Origin: Anaerolineae bacterium
GTDB taxonomy: Bacteria > Chloroflexota > Anaerolineae > Aggregatilineales > Phototrophicaceae
DNA: 5,774 bases
Assembly (NCBI GenBank): GCA_019912905.1
Contig: JAIOHO010001081.1
Location: 1-5,774, forward strand
Direction: 5' to 3'
In this document: piece by piece, positions 1-5,774 of the stretch
Layout: each line of letters starts with the position of its first letter
How positions within the stretch are numbered: position 1 is the stretch's first letter
The notes under the pieces: model-generated
Told to the model about the DNA's origin: nothing
Seen by the model: only the letters and a program-made list of their open reading frames with translations
The model's database searches: none
Position numbers and translations under genes: made by a program

Positions 1-12
1 CAGGCAGGTCGT

Positions 13-27
13 GCGCCGCTGCGGCGC
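13..27 (-). terminator. GC-rich hairpin just after the glucuronidase gene (weak terminator candidate)
   Basis: A perfect 7-bp inverted repeat around a single central base (GCGCCGC-T-GCGGCGC) lies 5 bases beyond the stop codon of the minus-strand glucuronidase gene. As RNA it could fold into a 5-bp GC stem with a 5-base loop. There is no clear U-tract after it on the minus strand, so it is not a classical intrinsic terminator, and in GC-rich DNA it could be chance. Nothing else is recognisable in positions 1-32. Confidence 0.2.
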
Positions 28-32
28 GAATG

Positions 33-1769
33 TCAGCCATCCGCATTCCCGTGCCATAGTGCGCGCAGCCGGTGCGCGGCCAGCTTCGGACGGCGATCGC
101 GGGTGAAGACGCCTTTAAAGTTCATTGCGGCGGTGCGGAAGACGGCCTGCGAGGTTTTGAAGTCGCACAGATTCCACACATGCTGTCCGGCGATATACGG
201 CTTGCGGTTCATCAATTCGATATAGGCCGTCAGAAATTCGGCCTGGTACTCCTCGCTGAACATCTCCGACGGTTCGGCGTGCCAGCCGGGGAGCGTATCC
301 GCCCCAAATTCGGTGACGAGGATCGGTTTGCCAAATTTCGCGTGGGTGGCATCCAGTTCCGCCTCCAGTGCCTCAACCCCGGCTTCGATTCGCCCGGCCT
401 CGGAGTACCAGCCGTAATAGCGGTTCATACACAGTACATCGACAAACTCGAACGTCGGTTCGTCCGGGCCAGAAATCATGCCCACGTTCACGACCGTCAC
501 CGGGCGGGTGGGGTCGAGCCGCTTCGCCAGATCGTATAATTCGCGGAAGAACGGCCCGGCTTTGGGGTCATTGTTGAACGGCTCGTTGGCGAGGCTCCAC
601 ATGATGACGCTGGGATGATTCTTGTCGCGGGCGATCAACTCACGGGTGTACTGGTGGCAGAGTTCACGCCGCCTGTCCAAGCCCTGTTCGGCGAAATACA
701 GACCGACGGCCTGGGTCTCGTCGATGACCAGGAATCCGAGTCGGTCGGCCAGATCCATCATCTGCTCGGAATAGGGATAATGCGTGGTGCGGAACGAATT
801 CGCGCCGACCCACTTCATCAATTCATAGTCTTTGACGATGACCGCCGGGACGTAGCCGCGCCCGGTCACCGGGAAGTCCTCGTGCCGTCCGAAGCCCGTG
901 AGTTTGACCGGCTGGCCGTTGAGCAGCAGTTGGTCGCCATCAACCTCGATGGTGCGGATGCCGACCTTCAGGGTACAGCGGTCAACCGGCGCATCCCCGT
1001 CCATCAGATCGACGGTGAGGTCATACAGATTGGGCGCGGCGGGCGACCATAGGGCCGCCTGGGGTACGGTCAGTACGGCATCCCGTTCGTCGAACGTCTG
1101 GCGGATGGCGATGCCATGCCCGTGCAATGAAACCCGCACCGGAGTCCCGGCTGGCCGCTCGACCTGGACGCGAACCACGCCGGTCGTACCGTCGATGCCG
1201 GTGGTGACAATCACATCCTCGATGGCCTGCGGCGGGAGCGTGTAGAGGAGGACCGGTCGCTGGATGCCGCAGTAGGGGAAAAAGTCGAAGGCATTGGCCG
1301 GGTAGTTGCGCATGAACCCGGCGAATGGGCTGCGCGGATCGGGAGGAATGTTGCCGGGGGGTACCCGGTCCGGCGCGAGTTCGCCATCGACGCGCACGAC
1401 CAGCCGATTGCCATGCTCCTTGAGGTGCGTCGTGAGTTCGATGTCGAACGGAAGGTGGCCGCCTTCGTGCTGGCCCAGGTGAGTCCCGTTCAGCCAGACA
1501 TCCGCCAGATAGTTCACGGAGCCGAAACGGGCAAACACCCGTTGATCGTTCCAGCCCCAGGGCAGATTGAAATGGGTTTGATACCAGGCGACTCCCAGGT
1601 AATCGCGCAGGCCCGTGAGCTGGTCGTTCCAACTGGCCGGGACCGCAATCGGCTGGCCCTGATCGAAGCCGATGCCGAAGTCCCCGGCGGCATCCGGGTC
1701 GGTGCGGAATTCCCAGAAGCCGGACAGGTCGATCATTTGGCGGTAGGCGTTCGCCTGCGGATACAACAT
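33..1769 (-). CDS. uidA: Beta-glucuronidase, glycoside hydrolase family 2
   Basis: A 578-residue GH2 enzyme that hydrolyses beta-D-glucuronides to free glucuronate. Domain order is the sugar-binding jelly roll (about residues 10-180), an immunoglobulin-like domain (about 182-272) and a TIM barrel (about 275-575). The barrel carries GFGRHED (292-298), the acid/base Glu396 in SLANEP, NRYYGWY (449-455), and the nucleophile Glu487 in TEFGAD. Asn550 and Lys552 form the NxK motif that binds the sugar carboxylate and separates glucuronidases from GH2 galactosidases. The segment between the VIDETQAVG strand and RELIARDKNHP is about 17 residues shorter than in E. coli GusA as I recall it, which suggests the 'no loop 1' class. 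There is no signal peptide, so it is probably cytosolic. The start is supported by AAAGGA 7 bases upstream, inside the last codons of the cupin gene. It is the last gene of the operon within the window. Confidence 0.93.
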   Translation of the reverse strand: MLYPQANAYRQMIDLSGFWEFRTDPDAAGDFGIGFDQGQPIAVPASWNDQLTGLRDYLGVAWYQTHFNLPWGWNDQRVFARFGSVNYLADVWLNGTHLGQHEGGHLPFDIELTTHLKEHGNRLVVRVDGELAPDRVPPGNIPPDPRSPFAGFMRNYPANAFDFFPYCGIQRPVLLYTLPPQAIEDVIVTTGIDGTTGVVRVQVERPAGTPVRVSLHGHGIAIRQTFDERDAVLTVPQAALWSPAAPNLYDLTVDLMDGDAPVDRCTLKVGIRTIEVDGDQLLLNGQPVKLTGFGRHEDFPVTGRGYVPAVIVKDYELMKWVGANSFRTTHYPYSEQMMDLADRLGFLVIDETQAVGLYFAEQGLDRRRELCHQYTRELIARDKNHPSVIMWSLANEPFNNDPKAGPFFRELYDLAKRLDPTRPVTVVNVGMISGPDEPTFEFVDVLCMNRYYGWYSEAGRIEAGVEALEAELDATHAKFGKPILVTEFGADTLPGWHAEPSEMFSEEYQAEFLTAYIELMNRKPYIAGQHVWNLCDFKTSQAVFRTAAMNFKGVFTRDRRPKLAAHRLRALWHGNADG

Positions 1770-1773
1770 GCGA

Positions 1774-2253
1774 TTATCCTTTCAGGTGAGTCTGTACAAG
1801 CTGTTCCAGATGCTGGAGATAAGCGGGTGCCTCCGGCGATTCTTCTGCCGGTGCCCAGGGCGCGAACTGCTTGTGGGTGGCCGCCTCATACGGTCCCTGG
1901 ATAATTTCCAGTGCGGCGGACGGTTCGAGTACGACCAGCGCGTGATAGGTGCGCGGCGCGATGTCCGCGATGCGCATCGGTCCGCTGGCGTCCAGCACGT
2001 AAACCTCCTGAACGACACCGCCTTCATCGAATTGCAGGACCGCCAGCTTCCCGACCAGGATCGAGAACAATTCCACCTTGTCGGGATTTTCATGCTTGTG
2101 CGGCGGGGTATAGGTGCCCGGCAGGAGCGCATTGACCATGCGCTGAACCGGTTCTTCATGCTCGTGCAGGCGGTAGATGGTCCGCTTGCGCGGGGATTCC
2201 GCCGCCTGCGCGATGAAGTCCTCAAGCATGACCCGCGTGATGGTGCGGATCAT
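1774..2253 (-). CDS. WbuC-like cupin-fold metalloprotein
   Basis: A single-domain cupin of 159 residues. The start chosen is the ATG that overlaps the upstream stop codon (TGATG); a longer reading to 2337 would run inside the reductase gene in another frame and has no homologous look. The central part resembles the WbuC family: QRMVNALLPGTY (37-48), then the metal-binding HxH of PPHKHEN (His52, His54), Glu61 in KVELF, a G-containing turn (VGKLAVLQFD, 67-76) and a later His104 in the second cupin motif. These residues suggest a bound divalent metal. WbuC proteins are known mostly from O-antigen clusters and their activity is not established. Here the gene is translationally coupled to the fructuronate reductase and sits 4 bp before the glucuronidase, which points to a role with uronate or another acidic sugar, for example isomerisation or ring opening. 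That role is inference only. Confidence 0.85.
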   Translation of the reverse strand: MIRTITRVMLEDFIAQAAESPRKRTIYRLHEHEEPVQRMVNALLPGTYTPPHKHENPDKVELFSILVGKLAVLQFDEGGVVQEVYVLDASGPMRIADIAPRTYHALVVLEPSAALEIIQGPYEAATHKQFAPWAPAEESPEAPAYLQHLEQLVQTHLKG

Positions 2254-3074
2254 CACACCCCCGCGAAGGCGCTGAAACCGCCGTCCACCGGGATGATCGT
2301 GCCAGTGACAAACTTCGCTCCATCCGACACCAGCCACAGCAGGGTGCCGACCAGTTCTTCCGGCTTCCCAAAACGGCCCATCGGGGTGTTATCCACGATG
2401 AGCTGACCGCGCGGTGTAAACGACCCATCCTCATTGGTGACGATGCGCACGTTCTGGGTGGTGATAAAGAAACCGGGCGCGATGGCGTTGACGCGAATGT
2501 TCGGGCTGTATTCCTTCGCCATGTAGACGGCCATCCACTGCGTAAAGTTGTCGATGGCGGCTTTGGCGGCCCCATAAGCGACGACGCGGGTCAGCGGGCG
2601 ATCCGCCGACATGGACGAAATGTTGATGATGACGCCTTCGCCTTTTTCGGCCATGGGCCGGGCAAACACCTGGGAGGGCAGCAGCGAACCCATAAAGTTC
2701 AGGTTGAACACCCATTGCAGCGCGTCTTCCGGCAGGTCAAAAAAGCTGCGCGAATTATCCGGCGCGGTCATGGCTTCGGGTTTGTTGCCCCCGGCGCAAT
2801 TGAGCAGAATATCGACCGTGCCGTACTCGGCGATGATGGCTTCATAGGCGGCTTCCAGTGCGGCTTTGTCGAGCACATTGGCAGCCAGCGCCAGCGCGGT
2901 GCCGCCGGATGCGGTGATCGACTCGACGGCTTTCTGCGCTTTTTCGAGGGTCGTGCCCATCACGACGACGGATGCGCCGGCCTGCGCGAGACCCTGGCAA
3001 AAGGACGTGCCCAGGACTCCGCTGCCGCCGGTGACGACCGCAACCTTGCCGGTGAGATCAATGCTGTAGGTCAT
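2253..3074 (-). CDS. uxuB: SDR-type D-mannonate oxidoreductase / fructuronate reductase
   Basis: A 273-residue classical short-chain dehydrogenase, probably reducing D-fructuronate to D-mannonate with NAD(P)H. The cofactor loop is TGGSGVLG (15-22), NCAGGN lies at 92-97, and the catalytic residues are Asn126 in NLNFMG, Ser154 in NISSMSA, and Tyr167 and Lys171 of the YxxxK motif (YGAAK). The C-terminal end has the usual VTGTIIPVDGG (256-266). The GVLG variant of the loop, the NCAGGNKPEA stretch, the FFDLPEDALQWVFNLN stretch and NISSMSADRPLTRVVAY match the Bacillus-type UxuB/YjmF group better than generic 3-ketoacyl reductases; this is from memory, not a search. The E. coli fructuronate reductase belongs to a different, unrelated long-chain family. 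A GGAG box 7 bases before the ATG, next to the epimerase stop codon, supports the start. The position directly after the epimerase gene strongly supports the assignment. Confidence 0.82.
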   Translation of the reverse strand: MTYSIDLTGKVAVVTGGSGVLGTSFCQGLAQAGASVVVMGTTLEKAQKAVESITASGGTALALAANVLDKAALEAAYEAIIAEYGTVDILLNCAGGNKPEAMTAPDNSRSFFDLPEDALQWVFNLNFMGSLLPSQVFARPMAEKGEGVIINISSMSADRPLTRVVAYGAAKAAIDNFTQWMAVYMAKEYSPNIRVNAIAPGFFITTQNVRIVTNEDGSFTPRGQLIVDNTPMGRFGKPEELVGTLLWLVSDGAKFVTGTIIPVDGGFSAFAGV

Positions 3075-3085
3075 GAGCTTCTCCG

Positions 3086-4444
3086 TTAGTTGCTCTGAAA
3101 GGGCGCAATATGGCGGTCGAAGTGTTTTTTGAGCACGGCGTCGTAATCGCTGAGATGCGCGTACAGGACGGCGTACAACTGCTCGCGGTACTGGTCCAGC
3201 ACTGAGCCGAAAGTGACATGCAGCACCTGGCGGGCGTCGAACTGATCGAACAGGCCCAGGAGTTCGGAGTCTGCCGGGTGGGTGGGAACTTTGGCGAGTT
3301 CCGCCGAGACGTGATACGAGGCGCGGTCGATCGGGTAGCGCTCGATGGCGAAATCCAGAATTTCGCGGAACAGCGGCACGTCATTCATGGCGATGACACG
3401 CAGCGCTTCCAGCCAGCTCGTCCCGGCGGTTTTGAGATGGACGTACTGCCCGGTGTACTGGTAGATGATGGGGTAGATACTGAATTTATCTGACCCGGTG
3501 TGGATGCTCAGCTTGTACGGTCCCAGTTCACGCGCGATTCTGGCGTGAGCGGCAAAGTCCTGCTCGAACACGTCCAGCGGGCCGATGTAATCCACACCCT
3601 TTTCGAAGCGCCCGATGAAGCGCGGGGCCAGACCCTGGTAATTGACGCCTAACCGCTTGAGTTCGGCAGCGATGAAATAATGCTCCGCCGGGCTGGTGGG
3701 GGTATCGGTCTCATCGACGGAAACTTCCAGGTCATAGGGCTGGCCGTCGAATTTCGAGTCGATGTGGCGGGCCAGGCGCATGACGTGAGCGATGGCGCGG
3801 CTGTATTTGCCGGTCGCACGCAGCAGGGCTTCATCGTCGATGGTGCCGCCGGGGGTAGTGCCCAGGTAAAGCTTTTTCAGATCGGCGGCACTGGTTTCCA
3901 GTTCATTCCAGGGCAGGCTGTCGAATTTCTGCTGGAGGGTGGCCGGGGCGTCGGTGTGGGCGGCGTTATCCACATATTCGTTGGGGTCGAGTGTGAAGCC
4001 GACGAAGCCAGCGGCAATGCAGTCGTCGATCGCCCCCGTGTTTTTAAGATGATCGGCATCGCTGCCAAAACCGCTCTGGTAGTTCATTTGCAGCACGCCC
4101 CAGGTGGCATCATCCATGACGTTCTGTGGGCTGCGTTTGGAACGTTCCATCTCGCGGATAGACTGCTGCGGCAGGACGGGGAACATATCGCTGTCCTGCA
4201 CGGCCAGGATGTGCCCCGGCGTCGCCAATCCGAGGCGGTCCCCGCAGCCGATGGATTTGCGCAGTCCAACAGGAATCGGTGCGGTCCAGGGCATCGCCTT
4301 ACGCACCGCAGCGGCATTCTGAGAATCCAGCGGGCAGATCCAGGCATCGCCCTGGCGCTCGCCATGCATCCCAGCCAGCAGGTCGCCGGTCACCTTCAGG
4401 CTCCTGCCCTGGGAATCGGTCACGATTTCAAATTTCGCGGACAT
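3086..4444 (-). CDS. uxaE: Tagaturonate/fructuronate epimerase, UxaE family
   Basis: A protein of 452 residues from the chosen start, resembling UxaE, the C4 epimerase that interconverts D-tagaturonate and D-fructuronate and was characterised in Thermotoga. Recognisable blocks are VGLRKSIGCGDRLGLATPGH (59-78), DDATWGVLQMNYQSGFGSDA (111-130), VDETDTPTSPAEHYFIAAEL (243-262), APRFIGRFEKGVDYIGPL (273-290), YKLSIHTGSDKFSIYP (310-325) and LKTAGTSWLEALRVIA (337-352). The many conserved His, Asp and Glu residues suit a metal-dependent epimerase. The frame is open up to an ATG at 4495, but the start at 4444 is preferred: it has GGAG 10 bases upstream, and the 17 extra residues are basic and unlike the family. 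It is the first gene of the minus-strand operon and lets galacturonate-derived tagaturonate enter the mannonate branch. It lacks a signal peptide and is probably cytosolic. Confidence 0.88.
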   Translation of the reverse strand: MSAKFEIVTDSQGRSLKVTGDLLAGMHGERQGDAWICPLDSQNAAAVRKAMPWTAPIPVGLRKSIGCGDRLGLATPGHILAVQDSDMFPVLPQQSIREMERSKRSPQNVMDDATWGVLQMNYQSGFGSDADHLKNTGAIDDCIAAGFVGFTLDPNEYVDNAAHTDAPATLQQKFDSLPWNELETSAADLKKLYLGTTPGGTIDDEALLRATGKYSRAIAHVMRLARHIDSKFDGQPYDLEVSVDETDTPTSPAEHYFIAAELKRLGVNYQGLAPRFIGRFEKGVDYIGPLDVFEQDFAAHARIARELGPYKLSIHTGSDKFSIYPIIYQYTGQYVHLKTAGTSWLEALRVIAMNDVPLFREILDFAIERYPIDRASYHVSAELAKVPTHPADSELLGLFDQFDARQVLHVTFGSVLDQYREQLYAVLYAHLSDYDAVLKKHFDRHIAPFQSN

Positions 4445-4454
4445 GGATATTTTT

Positions 4455-4458
4455 CTCC
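4455..4458 (-). promoter_or_regulatory. Ribosome-binding site that fixes the uxaE start
   Basis: The minus strand reads TTTGGAGAAAAATATCC before the ATG at 4444. GGAG with a 10-base gap to that ATG supports the shorter epimerase start over the in-frame ATG at 4495. The latter would lie within a couple of bases of the predicted transcription start and has no such box in a usable leader. Confidence 0.6.
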
Positions 4459-4479
4459 AAATAATGGTTCGGCGGTCTG

Positions 4480-4508
4480 TCGCCAGTTTGTCCAATAATC
4501 CCTATAAT
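4480..4508 (+). promoter_or_regulatory. Predicted sigma70-like promoter of the sulfatase gene
   Basis: A perfect -10 hexamer TATAAT lies at 4503-4508. A weak -35 hexamer TCGCCA (4 of 6 matches to TTGACA) lies at 4480-4485, giving the optimal 17-bp spacer. Transcription would start near 4515, leaving a leader of about 42 bases before the sulfatase ATG. The -10 is convincing; the -35 is weak enough that an activator might be needed. Confidence 0.45.
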
Positions 4509-4532
4509 ACCCCGCAGAGTCACAAATGCCAG
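4504..4532 (-). promoter_or_regulatory. Predicted sigma70-like promoter of the uronate operon
   Basis: On the minus strand a -35-like CTGGCA (4 of 6 matches, at 4527-4532), a 17-bp spacer and a -10 TATTAT (5 of 6 matches, at 4504-4509) are seen. Transcription would begin near 4497, giving a leader of about 52 bases before the epimerase ATG at 4444. The -10 shares five base pairs with the -10 of the divergent sulfatase promoter, so RNA polymerase could occupy only one of the two at a time. Confidence 0.4.
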
Positions 4533-4546
4533 ACACCACGCACCAC

Positions 4547-4553
4547 AGGGGGA
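4547..4553 (+). promoter_or_regulatory. Ribosome-binding site that decides the sulfatase start
   Basis: AGGGGGA lies just before the in-frame ATG at 4557, with a rather short gap of 3 bases. A second ATG at 4553-4555 is out of frame with the sulfatase and opens a shadow reading frame, so 4557 is the start. Confidence 0.5.
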
Positions 4554-4556
4554 TGC

Positions 4557-5774
4557 ATGTCACGGTCCACACCCAACATTCTGCTCATTACCAGCGACCA
4601 GCAGCACTGGGACACCCTCGGCTGCTCGAATCCGGCTATTCAGACGCCGCATCTCGACCGACTGGCACGCGAGGGGACGCGCTTCCAGCGGGCGTATTGT
4701 CCGAACCCGACCTGCACGCCGACCCGCGCGTCGATGATTACCGGCAAGTATCCGTCGCAGCACGGGGCCTTCTCGCTGGGGATGAAGCTGGCCGAGCACG
4801 AACCGACCGTTGGCGACGTGTTCCAGCAGGCAGGCTACCACACGGCGCTGGTGGGCAAGGCGCATTTCCAGCAGTTGTGGGGGACGGACGAATTCCCTTC
4901 AATGGAATCGTATCCGCTGCTCCAGGACCTCGATTTCTGGCGCGGGTTTCACGGCCCGTTTTATGGGTTCGATCACGTCGAACTGGCCCGCAATCATGCG
5001 GACGAGGCGCACGTCGGCCAGCATTACGCCATCTGGATGGAAGAGAAGGGGCTGGCGAACTGGCGCGATTATTTCCAGCCGCCGACGGGGACCAATCCGA
5101 ATCAGAACCGCAAGTGGCCCATCCCCGAAGAATACCATTACAACACGTGGATCGCGGAGCGCACCAACGCACTGATGGAACAATACTGGCAGGCGGACGA
5201 ACCGTTCTTCCTGTGGGCCAGCTTCTTTGACCCGCATCCGCCCTATCTCATCCCGGAACCCTGGGACACGCTGTACGACCCGGCGGCGGTGCCGGTGGCG
5301 CAGGTGACCCCCGGCGAACATGACCGCAACCCGCTTCACTTCCAGATGACGCAGCAGGAGTCGCCGGACTTTTCGCCCTGGTACGAACCCCGGGGCAATG
5401 CGATGCATGGGATGCACTCACACCTGCACAACCGGGCTGAACTGGCGAAGGACATCGCCTGTTATTACGGCATGATCAGCTGCATGGATCACGCCATCGG
5501 CACGATCCTGGATCAGGTCGATGCGCTGGGGCTGGCCGAGGACACGCTGGTGGTGTTCACCAGCGATCACGGCCACTACCTCGGCCAGCACGGGCTGATC
5601 GCCAAGGGCCCGTTCCATTACGACGACGGCATCCGGGTGCCGTTCATCGTCCGCTACCCCGGCCGCGTGCCGGCGGGGGTGGCCAGCGACGCGCTGCAAA
5701 GCCTGATCGACGTGCCGGCCACCTTCCTGGCCGCCGCCGGGCTGGGCGTGCCGGGCGAGGTGCAGGGGCTGGAC
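4557..5774 (+). CDS. Type I sulfatase (alkaline phosphatase superfamily), 3' end outside the window
   Basis: An uninterrupted frame gives 406 residues from the ATG to the window edge without a stop, so the gene is truncated on the right. It is a formylglycine-dependent sulfatase that cleaves a sulfate ester. Visible motifs are the metal-binding SDQQ (13-16, Asp14) after the first strand PNILLIT, the activation motif Cys53 in CTPTR (53-57) followed by ASMITGKYPSQHG (58-70), GKAHF (Lys101, His103), FFDPHPPY (223-230, His227), TSDHG (335-339, metal ligands Asp337 and His338) and Lys350 in AKGPF. Cys53 would need conversion to formylglycine by a maturase, which is not in the window. The N-terminus goes straight into the core strand with no signal peptide, so the protein is probably cytosolic. 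It is transcribed away from the uronate operon, with 112 bp between them. The substrate cannot be told; the context suggests a sulfated uronic-acid-containing sugar. A phosphonate monoester hydrolase is a less likely alternative within the same superfamily. Confidence 0.9.
   Translation, partial: MSRSTPNILLITSDQQHWDTLGCSNPAIQTPHLDRLAREGTRFQRAYCPNPTCTPTRASMITGKYPSQHGAFSLGMKLAEHEPTVGDVFQQAGYHTALVGKAHFQQLWGTDEFPSMESYPLLQDLDFWRGFHGPFYGFDHVELARNHADEAHVGQHYAIWMEEKGLANWRDYFQPPTGTNPNQNRKWPIPEEYHYNTWIAERTNALMEQYWQADEPFFLWASFFDPHPPYLIPEPWDTLYDPAAVPVAQVTPGEHDRNPLHFQMTQQESPDFSPWYEPRGNAMHGMHSHLHNRAELAKDIACYYGMISCMDHAIGTILDQVDALGLAEDTLVVFTSDHGHYLGQHGLIAKGPFHYDDGIRVPFIVRYPGRVPAGVASDALQSLIDVPATFLAAAGLGVPGEVQGLD

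Noticed and set aside
1021..1632. Minus-strand open frame of 203 codons within the glucuronidase gene
   Set aside because: It is a shifted frame of the GH2 gene, and the composition (Arg- and Pro-rich) is that of a GC-rich shadow.
2254..2337. Longer N-terminus for the cupin (start at 2337)
   Set aside because: This would place 28 extra residues inside the reductase coding region; the TGATG overlap at 2251-2255 gives a natural coupled start.
1768..2406. Plus-strand open frame of 212 codons opposite the cupin gene
   Set aside because: It overlaps antisense to the cupin and crosses the reductase boundary; the product has low complexity and no recognisable domain.
4471..4484. Inverted repeat GGCG-N6-CGCC in the divergent promoter region
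   Set aside because: The stem is only 4 bp in a GC-rich genome; too weak to call an operator or hairpin, although it touches the plus-strand -35.
4445..4495. Longer N-terminus for the epimerase (start at 4495)
   Set aside because: The extra 17 residues are unlike the family, the start lies at about the predicted transcription start, and a proper GGAG box precedes the ATG at 4444.
3680..4498. Long plus-strand open frame (272 codons) opposite the epimerase gene
   Set aside because: It is an antisense shadow produced by GC-rich codon use; the minus-strand protein is clearly UxaE-like and no ribosome site or domain supports the antisense frame.
4534..4547. Tandem 7-bp repeat CACCACG/CACCACA in the sulfatase leader
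   Set aside because: Two short imperfect copies can arise by chance and match no known element.
4526..5230. Open plus-strand frame of 234 codons starting upstream of the sulfatase
   Set aside because: It is a shifted frame of the sulfatase gene. Its product is rich in Arg, Ala and Gly with no family resemblance, whereas the frame from 4557 carries every sulfatase motif.

Overview
The window holds part of an intracellular uronic-acid catabolic locus from a GC-rich bacterium. Four tightly packed minus-strand genes run leftwards from about 4444 to 33, and a fifth gene, a sulfatase, diverges on the plus strand from 4557 and is cut off by the right edge. Taxonomy is only a guess: UxaE-type epimerases, SDR-type fructuronate reductases and signal-less sulfatases occur together in bacteria such as Chloroflexota, and the moderately high GC content fits, but nothing in the window fixes a phylum.

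Layout. Positions 1-32 are non-coding as far as can be seen and contain a short GC-rich hairpin. The minus-strand operon, in transcription order, is: uxaE-like tagaturonate/fructuronate epimerase (4444-3086), SDR-type fructuronate reductase / D-mannonate oxidoreductase (3074-2253), a WbuC-like cupin (2253-1774) and a GH2 beta-glucuronidase (1769-33). The junctions are 11 bp, a 1-bp overlap (TGATG) and 4 bp, and two of the three downstream ribosome-binding sites sit on the end of the preceding gene, so this is almost certainly one translationally linked transcript. A 112-bp region (4445-4556) separates it from the sulfatase. This region carries back-to-back sigma70-like promoters whose -10 elements overlap on a TATAATA core.

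How it works together (inference from families). The sulfatase would remove sulfate and the glucuronidase would release glucuronate from an imported sulfated oligosaccharide or glucuronide. Neither protein shows a signal peptide, so both probably act in the cytosol. Free uronate, after isomerisation to a ketouronate by a uronate isomerase not seen here, would be interconverted between tagaturonate and fructuronate by UxaE and reduced to D-mannonate by the SDR enzyme. Mannonate dehydratase, KDG kinase and KDPG aldolase are not in the window. The cupin has no assigned role in this pathway and is the most interesting unknown. No RNA genes, CRISPR arrays, insertion sequences or phage genes were seen.
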